A stretch of 8,484 nucleotides of DNA from Bacteroidales bacterium. GTDB lineage: Bacteria > Bacteroidota > Bacteroidia > Bacteroidales > JAOZVK01. The stretch covers positions 1 through 8,484 of the forward strand of contig JAOZVK010000237.1 of the NCBI GenBank assembly GCA_029938185.1. Reading direction: 5' to 3'. Below the pieces are notes generated by a model. That model had not been told where the DNA came from. It did not search any database and saw nothing but the letters and a program-made list of their open reading frames with translations. A program made the position numbers and the translations under genes. Positions within the stretch are counted from its first letter, which is position 1. The number at the start of each line of letters is the position of its first letter. This document shows, piece by piece, positions 1-7,293 of this stretch.

Positions 1-1897
1 ACTCTTCGTATTCCAAATTATGAAAGTTTTGTAATTTTTTGCTTAATTTTTCAATGCTCTTTTCTTCTTGTAGGGTTTTTAAAAAGTTGTTTTTCTCGTT
101 TTGTAATTCTTTGTTTATTGAAAGCATTTTGTCTGCTTTTTTAATGAATGGTTGTTGGGATTCTTTTGAAATTGCTTTTAATGGCAAATTTCTAACGTCA
201 TTAATCAATATTTTTGGAAATAATCCTTTCTTTGCTTTTGGCGAAGTTGTATTGTGATACCAACCAATAAAATATGAATTTAAAATAGTAAGTGCATATT
301 TTAAATTCAGGATTGATTTCTCATCAATGATATTTATTAAGGATGGATTGTTATAAAAAATCTTTTCTAAATAGTTACAATTCAGCGTCTTGCCTGTTAT
401 TTCTCGAATTAAAATCCTGTTATTTTCAAAAAATTTTGGAAGAACATAAGAAGCAAGGTGTTTTCCATATTTGATATATGACTTAGTTTCAGAGTTATAA
501 TATCTAAATAAATTTTTCCCTAATATTTCTTGCTTATAGTCATTGTCATGTTTGTTTGACGAATGCCAAAGTCTTTTATCTACAATTTCATTTCCGTGTT
601 CACCATAAATTTTAATTAAATCACTACGGCGATATGGTATATAGCCTTGTGAAACTTCAAAAAAATCAACTACTTTTTTATTTTTAATAACTCTGCTTAC
701 AATTTGAAATTCTTCTTTTGTGTATGACAATATGCTTAACCAATTATCAATATTTTGTTTTAAAAAATATTTATCTTTCCTATTAACTTCAATTATTGAT
801 TTATTATTTTCACTTTCGATTTCAATTTTTTTGAAAATAGTATCAAGATTCTCACTTATATCATTCTTTAAAGTGAAAATACAAGTTCTGACAGAAGCAT
901 CAATAAATGTATTATCATTAGATAAATCTACAACTTCTTGCAATGTAAAATTATCAATTATTTTTTTACGGTAATCTTTTCCATACAAAATTGATAAAAA
1001 AGTATTAGGAAATATATATGACAAAACACCATCCTTTTTTAATAAATAATCGGTTGCGAGTGAAATAAAATAAATATAAATTTCATAATCAGGAACCAAT
1101 TTATCAAAATTTGTTAAATATTTTTTTGTTTTATTACTTAATTTTACACCATACGGCGGATTACCAATTATCACATCAAAACCACCATTATTTAAAATTT
1201 GCTTAAATTCAATATTCCAGTCAAAAGCGTTATCTCCAACAATTTCGTTATCGTTTATTAATGAATTTCCGCATTTTATATTGTTATTCAAATCTGAGAG
1301 TGCTCGCCCTTTTTGTGCAGTGCGTAGCCAAAGCGAAAGTTTTGCGATTTCAACACTTTCTTCATTTATATCAACGCCGTAAAGATTATTTTCAAGAATT
1401 GATTTGTCGGTGTCGAACAGCCCTATTGCATCTCCTGTTAAGTCTGCAATTAAATCATCAATTAGTTTATGTTCTGCAATTAAAAAGATTAACGATTGAT
1501 TTAAAAATGCTCCGCTACCGCAGGCAGGGTCAAGTATTTTTAAGCTTTTTAACCATTCTTTGTAATTGCTTAGTGTGTTAAAAAGTTCTTTCCCTTTTTT
1601 GCTTAATCCTTTTTTTGTTTTGTATGTTGTGTCAAATTCTATTTCGTAAATATTCATTTTTTTGCGTTTTTCGGTGCAAAGTGTGCCGATTGTATTTTCT
1701 ACTATGTATTGAGTAATGTATTTTGGTGTGTAAAAAACTCCGTCTTTTTTTCGTTTGCTTGTTTTTGTTTCAGAAATGCTGTCAGTTTCAGACAGGTTTT
1801 GTTCCATTTCTTCAATTTCGTTTAACGAATGCTCGAAAATATGTCCCAAAATATTAACGTCCACGTCTGTGTTAAAATCATAAGCCGATAATTTTAG
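1..1897 (-). CDS. C-terminal fragment of type IIG enzyme: adenine methyltransferase and specificity domain (partial)
   Basis: The frame is open from the frameshift to the left edge, about 632 codons with no stop. Methyltransferase motifs are all present: motif X-like GVFYTP (1724-1741), motif I DPACGSGAF (1505-1531), acidic YGVDINEESVEIAKLSLWL (about 1321-1380), and motif IV NPPYG (1148-1162), the N6-adenine type. A TaqI-like specificity domain follows from about 650 to 200 (SQGYIPYRRSDL, then GKNLFRYY, SYVLPKFF, FIGWYHNTTSPKAKKGLFP). A lysine/glutamate-rich coiled tail runs into the window edge. Possible restarts are GTG at 1864, TTG at 1849 and ATG at 1807; none has a clear ribosome binding site, and starting there would give a methyltransferase-specificity protein without a nuclease. 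Confidence 0.85.
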
Positions 1898-2862
1898 GCT
1901 GTCTGCTTTAAAACTTTATCATCAATTTTTAGGCTGTCCAAAAGTTCATCGGGTGAAAATAATCCGCCGTTGTATGCAGGAATATCATCAGCGGGAATTT
2001 GTCCTTTTCTGCCGATATTCATGTAGCCGAAATATTGTAAATAAATTTCGTAAAGCGGTTTGTAAGCATCAAGTTTTTTTAGTTGGTCGTATCGTTCAAT
2101 TATCCGTGAAATTGAGTTTGCAGGTAAAAGTCCACAATCTTCGGCAAAAAATATGAAAAGTAAACGGTCTAATAATTTTTGTGATTTTTTGAAAAGTGTT
2201 AATTTATCAATTTCAGAGTTTCGTTTTACAATATTTTCAAATATTTTGGCTTTGAAACCTGAATAATCTTTATAAAGTTGTTCAGAAATATTTTTTTCGT
2301 GAAACCGTGTTTCGTCTTTTAGTTTTTGTGGTAAATCATTGAAAATAGCATCTTTGCGTAAAATTAAATATAGTAATTCAAAATCTGTTTTTTGCAGATT
2401 AAACAAGTCAAACTCTTCATATTCGTTTGAATAATCAACGTAAAATCGCAATTTTTGAAAATTTGAAGTTATCACATATTTACAACCGGGCTGATTGTTT
2501 TTGTAATTGAATGCTTGTTGTGTAATACTTGTTAGGTCTTTTGTTTTTGTTGATTTTAATTCAATTACTGCAACTGCTTTTTCTTCTTTTATTATTGCTC
2601 CGTCAGCTTTTTTACCGTCTGTTTGGTTTTTAAATTCTCTTACGAGGTTAAAATCTTTATCAGGTTTTAGTGTGTATCCGAGAACTTCCACAAATAAATC
2701 TCTCAAAAATCCGTCTTGATATTCTTCTTCTTTTAGTTTTATTATTGTTTCAATTTTTTCAGGATTGAAAATTTCTTTAAATTTATCGTAGGCGGTATTT
2801 AACCAAACTGTGTTTAGTCCACGTAAATGTTTTTTTATTACTGATTTTTGAAATATCGGCAT
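1894..2862 (-). CDS. N-terminal fragment of type IIG enzyme: PD-ExK nuclease and helical domain
   Basis: This 322-aa fragment starts at the ATG at 2862 in an A-rich context. The nuclease site is visible: D87 in KADGAI and E101-L-K103 in AVIELKSTK, the D-x13-ExK form of the PD-(D/E)XK fold. It is preceded by a conserved-type helix (FLRDLFVEVLGY, 52-63) and followed by Q115/Q116 in ITQQAFNY. Residues 170-300 form the helical connector (LLDRLLFIFFAEDCGLLP at 230-247; YNGGLF at 297-302), a signature usually just upstream of the methyltransferase domain in this family. As it stands the fragment ends before any methyltransferase or specificity domain. If translated alone it would be a nuclease half without its own targeting module and probably inactive. 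Confidence 0.8.
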   Translation of the reverse strand: MPIFQKSVIKKHLRGLNTVWLNTAYDKFKEIFNPEKIETIIKLKEEEYQDGFLRDLFVEVLGYTLKPDKDFNLVREFKNQTDGKKADGAIIKEEKAVAVIELKSTKTKDLTSITQQAFNYKNNQPGCKYVITSNFQKLRFYVDYSNEYEEFDLFNLQKTDFELLYLILRKDAIFNDLPQKLKDETRFHEKNISEQLYKDYSGFKAKIFENIVKRNSEIDKLTLFKKSQKLLDRLLFIFFAEDCGLLPANSISRIIERYDQLKKLDAYKPLYEIYLQYFGYMNIGRKGQIPADDIPAYNGGLFSPDELLDSLKIDDKVLKQTA

Positions 2863-2876
2863 TTTTATTTTTTTTG

Positions 2877-2908
2877 TAAAGATAAAAAATTTTAATTTTT
2901 ATCTCAAA
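2877..2908 (-). promoter_or_regulatory. Bacteroidota-type promoter candidate for the type IIG gene
   Basis: On the minus strand TTTG (2908-2905) is followed after 20 bases by TATCTTTA (2884-2877). This matches the known Bacteroidetes sigma-ABfr layout of TTTG at -33 and TAnnTTTG at -7 with about 19-21 bases between, except for the final base. It would start transcription about 8 bases before the ATG at 2862, giving a very short A-rich leader (ACAAAAAAAATAAAA) with no Shine-Dalgarno sequence. In such AT-rich DNA chance matches are common, so this is only moderately supported. Confidence 0.4.
2881..2903. repeat. Small inverted repeat overlapping the promoter (operator-like)
   Basis: GATAAAAA (2881-2888) and TTTTTATC (2896-2903) are perfect inverted repeats separated by 7 bases. 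They cover part of the putative -7 element and the spacer of the type IIG promoter, where a dimeric repressor could sit. No controller-protein gene is visible in the window, and A/T-only palindromes arise easily in this base composition. Confidence 0.3.
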
Positions 2909-2944
2909 AGCGTTTTCATTTTCTGTTGTTTATGGCTATGTCGA

Positions 2945-3058
2945 GTTGCACACAACGGATATGTGCTTGTGGCGTTTTGTTTTTGGTGTTTTTTTCGAGG
3001 TGCGAAGCACCCGAAAAAACACCAAAAACAAAATGACAGCAAGCACAATGATAGCAAC
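2945..3058. repeat. Long imperfect palindrome between the operon and the type IIG gene
   Basis: The element has nested inverted repeats. The outermost pair is GTTGC (2945-2949) with GCAAC (3054-3058). The next is TGTGCTTG (2962-2969) with CAAGCACA (3040-3047). The core is a 27-bp stem at 2975-2997 and 2999-3003 pairing with 3007-3033. The loop is GAA, with one unpaired T in a 7T/6A stretch and one unpaired A at 2998. The palindrome ends exactly at the last base before the stop codon of the operon's final gene. Its size and layered arms are larger than a simple terminator and suggest a palindromic intergenic repeat or a cassette-boundary element. Without genome data I cannot tell whether other copies exist. 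Confidence 0.8.
2975..3033. terminator. Probable hairpin terminator of the nuclease-HerA operon
   Basis: The core stem of the palindrome (27 pairs; GGTGC/GCACC at the tip closing a GAA loop) begins 26 bases after the final operon stop. It would form a very stable RNA hairpin on either strand. There is no clean U-run directly after it in the minus direction, so termination is inferred from stability and placement between two transcription units rather than from a classic intrinsic terminator. Confidence 0.5.
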
Positions 3059-3547
3059 TTATTTTGTCTTCAAATCAAATAGTTCTCCACTTGAAACAGA
3101 AGAGCTATTTTCAATATTTCTCTCGACTATTTCTACAAGTCTAATAAATTCATTTTTTTTCAATTCACTATTAGTGAAATCATTATCAAAGTCAATCAGT
3201 TGAAATGCTAATTGAAATAAAATAAAAAATGGATTTTTTGAGTTGAAATTTGTTCTTATGCTGTGTGATAGACTTTCAAAATGGTTATGATTTGCAGGAT
3301 GAACGATAAAATCTGTCAATATCTTTTTTATCTCGTCTTTATTTGGTTTTTCCTTGATTATATTTTTGTCTTTTTGGTTTATGTTATTCAAATTCAATAT
3401 TTTATCCAAACAATCTAATTCAGACAAATATTCACTGTCATACTCAACAATATGAGGAATTCCAGTAGAATATTTTAATATTTCGTCATCATAAATATCA
3501 TCATCAATAAGTTCCCAAATTCTTTTAATAAACAAATCTTTATCGGA
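3059..3547 (-). CDS. C-terminal fragment of the unknown fourth operon protein
   Basis: This is the downstream frame of the split gene, about 160 aa. It is acidic near its beginning (WELIDDDIYDDE), lysine-rich in the middle, and ends with helices containing FFILFQLAFQLIDF and FIRLVEIVERNIENSS. No convincing start codon or ribosome binding site precedes it; the first possible start is a TTG at 3535 within the run. It is therefore better read as the continuation of the gene starting at 3909 than as a separate gene. Its stop codon directly touches the outer arm of the long palindrome at 2945-3058. No family recognised. Confidence 0.55.
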   Translation of the reverse strand, partial: SDKDLFIKRIWELIDDDIYDDEILKYSTGIPHIVEYDSEYLSELDCLDKILNLNNINQKDKNIIKEKPNKDEIKKILTDFIVHPANHNHFESLSHSIRTNFNSKNPFFILFQLAFQLIDFDNDFTNSELKKNEFIRLVEIVERNIENSSSVSSGELFDLKTK

Positions 3548-3909
3548 AATAATTCGTTTTTTATTTGTAAAAGTTTATTATTTATTTCAGTAGGAATTTT
3601 TTCATATTTCAAGCTATTTAGCGTTGAAGAAGTTATTTTAAAAATACCTCTTTCAAATCTAAAAGTTAGATTAAAATTCAAATTCGGTTCAATTTGCCAG
3701 CCAAAGGAGAAATTCTTAATCTTGATTTCATTTAGATTTGGATTATATTTATGATTTGCAGGAAAATAAGATGTAATGTAGTTCTTGTATTGTTGCGACC
3801 AGTCCTTCAAATCTTTTGATTTGTGGGAAATGTGCAAAGGGAACATTTTTTTTTCAATTAATTTCCACCAATATAATAATCTGATTTGGTCTATATTATT
3901 CATTTTCAT
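3475..3909 (-). CDS. N-terminal fragment of the unknown fourth operon protein
   Basis: This is the upstream frame of the split gene. The genuine part, about 120 aa, begins MKMNNIDQIRLLYWWKLIEK, with an aromatic helix (YWW), and contains a probable beta-rich stretch (KIKNFSFGWQIEPNLNFNL). The last 20 or so residues (KICLLKEFGNLLMMIFMMTKY) look like out-of-frame read-through: the other frame across the same bases encodes a more protein-like sequence. A TTG sits one codon before the chosen ATG, and a second ATG follows two codons later. Confidence 0.6.
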   Translation of the reverse strand: MKMNNIDQIRLLYWWKLIEKKMFPLHISHKSKDLKDWSQQYKNYITSYFPANHKYNPNLNEIKIKNFSFGWQIEPNLNFNLTFRFERGIFKITSSTLNSLKYEKIPTEINNKLLQIKNELFPIKICLLKEFGNLLMMIFMMTKY

Positions 3910-5608
3910 CAAGGTAGTTTATAATGGTTTCCAGTTTTTGTTTTATCTTATTTTTTTGTTCTTCCGTGTAATCAAGAAAATCTAAATTATCTAAATCTTG
4001 TTCAATATCTTTTCTCTTTATATATCTGAGTATATTGTCTTTTAAATCTAATATTTTAACAAATTGCCTGAGCTGTGTCCACTTATTGAGATAATTTATT
4101 AATTTTTCTTTTCTAATCCACCAAAGCATATCTTTTTCAATAAGTTTGTCGCGTGTTTTATCTAAAAGAGTAATTTCTTCATTATCCAATTCAAAATTAA
4201 AGAAGACTGAATTTATTTCATCTTTGGTTAAGTCTGCATCAATAAAAAGTTCGGAAAAATTATTTTTAATAAGATTTGTTTCCTTAAAATCAATTTCTCT
4301 ATAACTTCCTGCTCGTCCTATTAAATAATCATTTGTAATTTTTGCAATTTTAATGTCATCATAAGAAATAATAACTATTTCTTTGGCTGTTTTGTTGAAA
4401 AATAAAATAGCAAGATATTGCAAGGCTTCTGTTAATTTGAACTGAAAATCAGCTTTTTCAATACTAAATTCATCTTTTTGTTCAATGTCGTAATAATTAT
4501 CATATTTTCTAAATTCTTCTATAAAAAGAGGATTTATGATTGCCGGAATTTTCCCGGTTTCACTTTCTCTTTGTAATAAAATAATATTTCTGTAAACAGA
4601 ATTTCCGTTTTTTTCTTCATTAATGAGTGTTCCCTCGTTAATAGAATTTTCTTTATTTACCGTTTTTAGTAGTTGCCAATGGATATTTTCAAAAATAAAC
4701 ATTGATTTCCGTGTTTGATTAACGGCAAACTCCAATGCTTTTTTATCACTTTTTTCTAAATCAAATTTCGCAAATTCGTATTCAACAAATAGGCGTATTG
4801 CTTGTCGTGGGTTACCACCGCTAAAATCAATTATTTTTGGAATAATATCTTTATATTCACCAATTCGTTTTTCTAATATTTTATAAATATTTTCGTGTTC
4901 TGTATTGGTTAATATAATTTTAGAAATTCTGTTATTCCATGTGTAGTTTTGTAGTGTGTGAACAATATTTACTTCAAAAATTGTTTTATATTTTGAAATA
5001 AAATTTAAAAAAACATTTAGCAATTTAAAATCGGCACTTAACGGATTGTATTTATCAACACCTTCGGCAAAAATAAACAGTTTTCTATTTTCTTTTTTTT
5101 CTATTTGTTTACAAATATCTAAAATAACGTTTTCTATAATGTCTTGATTTTCAGAAAACCAATAAAATAATTCTTTTTGCTCTTTTAAATGCTTAATATT
5201 TACTGATTTTGAAACTAACAAATCAATAAAATTATCAATAGTTGTAAACTGATTTTGAAAAGCAACAGAAAAACCATATTTGTTTATGTCTATATCTATG
5301 TTAATTGCATATTTTATTAACTTACCAAGAAAATACCCAAAAAAACTGCCTGTTGTCCTATGAGAAAATTTGTCAAGTTCTAATTTAATTTGAGGAATTA
5401 TTTTTGTTTCGGTAATAATTTTATTGATAAATGTTGATTTGCCTGTGCCTATCTGACCACCAATAACAATAGCATCTGCATTCTTATTTTGCAACCATAC
5501 TTTAAAACGTGTTGATAATTCATCGTTGTAATCAACAAATAAATTCTTAAACTCATGTTCTGTTTTTAATGGCAGACCAATGTCGAAATTAATTCCGTGT
5601 ATATTCAT
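3896..5608 (-). CDS. AAA+/STAND-like P-loop ATPase with C-terminal uncharacterised region
   Basis: This is the third gene of the operon, 570 aa from the ATG. Numbering from that ATG, Walker A is GGQIGTGKST at 50-59. A hydrophobic strand then ends in FAEGVDKYNP at about 180-189, which matches the D-G-L-D-K style Walker B of KAP/STAND/ORC-like ATPases but with Glu (E182) in place of the first Asp. FSGGNPRQAIRL at 262-273 resembles a lid/sensor-2 segment. A winged-helix-like stretch lies at about 335-365 (VYRNIILLQ then INPLFIEEF). The last 200 residues are helical and of unknown role. The frame is open back to a TTG at 5626, but I prefer the ATG at 5608: it follows the HerA stop by 5 nt and has an A-rich leader (GGGAAAAATAAATAAA). 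Its likely role is a regulatory or sensing ATPase in the nuclease-HerA system; this is inferred from position only. I cannot place it in a named family. Confidence 0.82.
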   Translation of the reverse strand: MNIHGINFDIGLPLKTEHEFKNLFVDYNDELSTRFKVWLQNKNADAIVIGGQIGTGKSTFINKIITETKIIPQIKLELDKFSHRTTGSFFGYFLGKLIKYAINIDIDINKYGFSVAFQNQFTTIDNFIDLLVSKSVNIKHLKEQKELFYWFSENQDIIENVILDICKQIEKKENRKLFIFAEGVDKYNPLSADFKLLNVFLNFISKYKTIFEVNIVHTLQNYTWNNRISKIILTNTEHENIYKILEKRIGEYKDIIPKIIDFSGGNPRQAIRLFVEYEFAKFDLEKSDKKALEFAVNQTRKSMFIFENIHWQLLKTVNKENSINEGTLINEEKNGNSVYRNIILLQRESETGKIPAIINPLFIEEFRKYDNYYDIEQKDEFSIEKADFQFKLTEALQYLAILFFNKTAKEIVIISYDDIKIAKITNDYLIGRAGSYREIDFKETNLIKNNFSELFIDADLTKDEINSVFFNFELDNEEITLLDKTRDKLIEKDMLWWIRKEKLINYLNKWTQLRQFVKILDLKDNILRYIKRKDIEQDLDNLDFLDYTEEQKNKIKQKLETIINYLDENE

Positions 5609-5613
5609 TTTAT

Positions 5614-7293
5614 TTATTTTTCCCAATTATTTATAATTTCGTCAAAATCAACGTCAAACCACTGCTTACTCCATTTTTTAATATATAGAATATCACTTGA
5701 TGATGGTTCGGGGTCGCATCTGTCTATCTGCACGATACTTGGTATTTCTATCGCATCACCAATTAAGAGAGCCTCACCTGTTCTTAATACCGATAAATTA
5801 TCTGTTAAACCGCCGAGTGTATCAGGCAAAAGTTTTTTCACATAATTTTGGTCATCAGGGTTAGTTAATCTCATAGCAATAAAGTTATTACACTGAGCAA
5901 AGATAGTTTTTGACACTTCCGAAGGTCTTTGACTTGCGATTAAAAGACTTACACCGTATTTTCTGCCTTCTTTTGCAATTCTTTCAATTGAATATTTCGA
6001 TGCTCTGTATTTTGCTAAATCACTTTGCGGAACGTATTTATGTGCTTCTTCATAAACAAGTAAAAGAGGAATGTCAATATCGTTCTTTATTTTTTTGTAA
6101 AAGTATGCAAATTCAAAAAGCATTCTGGATATTAAAGAAACTGTAATACTCAATACTTCAAAAGGTATTCCGCTTAAATCAAGGATTGTCACGTTTGCAA
6201 TTTTATTTTTTCTAAAACCGTAACTTGTAAACTGCCTTAATGTTTCTTCAAAAGTGATTTTTTTACATTTTTCGCCTAATAAAAATTCAAAACGTTTATC
6301 ATTTAATTTATTTTCAAGTCTGCTGACAAAATTTCCAAGTTTACCGTGTAAATCCCCTTTGATTAGACCACGAGTTCCTTGTTTCATTTCAAAGTTTTTA
6401 TCAATAGCGTGTTTTAATACTTCGTGAATGTCAAAATACAAAGAAGAGTCGAAGTGAATTTTATCTTTGTCAATATCAGAGCCTTTAAAATGCTTTTTTC
6501 TACTTTCAATTACAGCTTCTTTAAATATATTTCTTTGGTTATGGTCGTTTGCTTCTGTGTCAATAAACAATTCTATTAATTCTTCACTTGTAAGTAACCA
6601 ATAAGGTAAAATTAATTCTTTTATACCTATTAAGTTAGCATCGGGAAAAGCTTGTTTGTATTCAGCGTGAATATCAAAAATGATTACATGTGAATTATTT
6701 AATTTAAAACTTTTTTCTTCGGGCAAAGCGACAGCTTCTTGTATGATTTTTGCTGTTGTATGAGATTTTCCGCTTCCTGTTGCTCCGACAATGGCAATAT
6801 GTTTATTAAAAAAACGATTTCCGTTTACGGGAACTTTTATATTATCACCCTGTGCAAGTTTTGAAAAAATGAACCTTTCGTTTTCCTTAATATTACAATT
6901 ATATATTTGTTCTAAATCAGGCTTTAACACGAGCTTTACGTCATCTACCGGTGGTATTGGTATATTTCTGAAACCTCTTTGAAAATTCACTTTCCCTTTT
7001 TCTTTTGTGAGAGTTCCAATAGGTTGAACATTTAGAATAAATGATTTTGTTTTATTTTTAATATCTTCTTTTTTAACCTCCTCATTTCCGCTTGTTATAG
7101 GTTTTTCCGGTTCCGTTTTAATAGAATAACTTTCGATAATTCCGACAATAAAATTGGTTTCCTTTTTATCATCAGGAACTTTTATATAATTACCAATATT
7201 AAATTCTTGATTATATGTTTCAGGACGTATAAATTCAACTTCTATCAAAGTTGGTGTAACGGATAATATTTTAAATTCGGGTTCTTTATTCAT
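5614..7293 (-). CDS. HerA-type DNA translocase ATPase (HAS-barrel plus FtsK/HerA ATPase core)
   Basis: This 559-aa ATPase of the HerA/VirB4-FtsK superfamily probably forms a hexameric ring that pumps or remodels DNA for the nuclease encoded just upstream. Seen: residues 1-125 fit a HAS-barrel, with a charged insertion at about 58-82. The Walker A motif GATGSGKS is at 170-177, IFDIHAEY at 205-212, and Walker B LLLVYEEAHKY at 410-420 with acidic E415/E416. Then come the HerA hallmarks EGRKYGVSLLIASQRPSEV (442-460) and RLTNPDDQ (475-482). All catalytic motifs are present, and the length is normal for bacterial HerA. The ATG at 7293 shares one base with the nuclease stop codon (TAATG). The stop is 5 nt before the ATG of the next ATPase. 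Archaeal HerA works with NurA in end resection, but no NurA is visible. The adjacent DUF4297-like nuclease instead points to the DUF4297-HerA antiviral arrangement. Confidence 0.93.
   Translation of the reverse strand: MNKEPEFKILSVTPTLIEVEFIRPETYNQEFNIGNYIKVPDDKKETNFIVGIIESYSIKTEPEKPITSGNEEVKKEDIKNKTKSFILNVQPIGTLTKEKGKVNFQRGFRNIPIPPVDDVKLVLKPDLEQIYNCNIKENERFIFSKLAQGDNIKVPVNGNRFFNKHIAIVGATGSGKSHTTAKIIQEAVALPEEKSFKLNNSHVIIFDIHAEYKQAFPDANLIGIKELILPYWLLTSEELIELFIDTEANDHNQRNIFKEAVIESRKKHFKGSDIDKDKIHFDSSLYFDIHEVLKHAIDKNFEMKQGTRGLIKGDLHGKLGNFVSRLENKLNDKRFEFLLGEKCKKITFEETLRQFTSYGFRKNKIANVTILDLSGIPFEVLSITVSLISRMLFEFAYFYKKIKNDIDIPLLLVYEEAHKYVPQSDLAKYRASKYSIERIAKEGRKYGVSLLIASQRPSEVSKTIFAQCNNFIAMRLTNPDDQNYVKKLLPDTLGGLTDNLSVLRTGEALLIGDAIEIPSIVQIDRCDPEPSSSDILYIKKWSKQWFDVDFDEIINNWEK

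Larger units (their letters stand above)
1..2862 (-). pseudogene. Type IIG restriction-modification enzyme, frameshifted and cut by the window edge
   Basis: This is one gene in two frames: a combined restriction endonuclease and adenine-N6 methyltransferase in a single chain. Domain order is PD-ExK nuclease, helical connector, methyltransferase, specificity (target recognition) domain, as in Eco57I-like type IIG enzymes. The first frame ends in a stop at 1894-1896 immediately after DDKVLKQTA. The second frame continues at once with LKLSAYDFNTDVDVNILGH, a segment that in intact relatives follows directly. One extra base (for example CCC instead of CC at 1897-1898) restores about 954 aa of open frame down to the left edge. 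The visible end (motif LPLKAISKESQQPFIKKADKM followed by a coiled region) is what normally closes such proteins, so only a short tail is missing. It is a separate transcription unit from the nuclease-HerA operon. No separate methyltransferase or S subunit is visible. Confidence 0.85.
3059..3909 (-). pseudogene. Fourth operon gene, unknown family, split by a one-base frameshift
   Basis: Two overlapping frames together read as one protein of about 283 aa. The upstream frame runs from the ATG at 3909 (or 3903) to a stop at 3475. The downstream frame is open from 3574 to the stop at 3059 and has no plausible ATG of its own at its beginning, only a TTG at 3535. Restoring one base near 3544-3550 joins ...NELF with DKDLFIKRIWELIDDD into one continuous coding sequence. 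I do not recognise the protein. It is rich in Lys, Asn, Ile and Phe, has no signal peptide or membrane segment, and is largely helical in its second half. Its start overlaps the ATPase stop by 14 nt (8 nt if the ATG at 3903 is used), so it was made as part of the operon. Position suggests an accessory or regulatory subunit of the nuclease-HerA system. The break may be a real mutation or a sequencing error. Confidence 0.72.

Noticed and set aside
39..1581. Plus-strand open frames within the first 1.6 kb and elsewhere
   Set aside because: They lie antisense to the clearly coding minus-strand methyltransferase and other genes. Their products are low-complexity (Phe/Leu/Ser-rich) and they lack recognisable domains or ribosome binding sites.
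1889..1902. Programmed -1 ribosomal frameshift in the type IIG gene
   Set aside because: A -1 slip would join the frames, but ACAGCCTAA has no X-XXY-YYZ slippery heptamer and no stable downstream hairpin was seen. The second frameshift (3544-3550) likewise lacks a slippery site.
1..2862. BREX PglX or a type I HsdM/HsdR reading of the methyltransferase gene
   Set aside because: The N-terminal D-x13-ExK nuclease fused to the methyltransferase indicates type IIG. No BREX genes (brxA/B/C, pglZ, brxL) and no helicase or separate S subunit are present in the window.
2945..3058. Palindrome as an integron attC recombination site
   Set aside because: The imperfect hairpin and its place at a gene end resemble attC, and CGTTGTG appears on one side. 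However, the paired core sites RYYYAAC and GTTRRRY are not both present at the expected ends, and no integrase is visible.
5609..5626. TTG at 5626 as the start of the second ATPase
   Set aside because: It would add only six residues (MGKINK) encoded inside the HerA C-terminal codons, while the ATG at 5608 has a better A-rich leader and sits 5 nt after the HerA stop.
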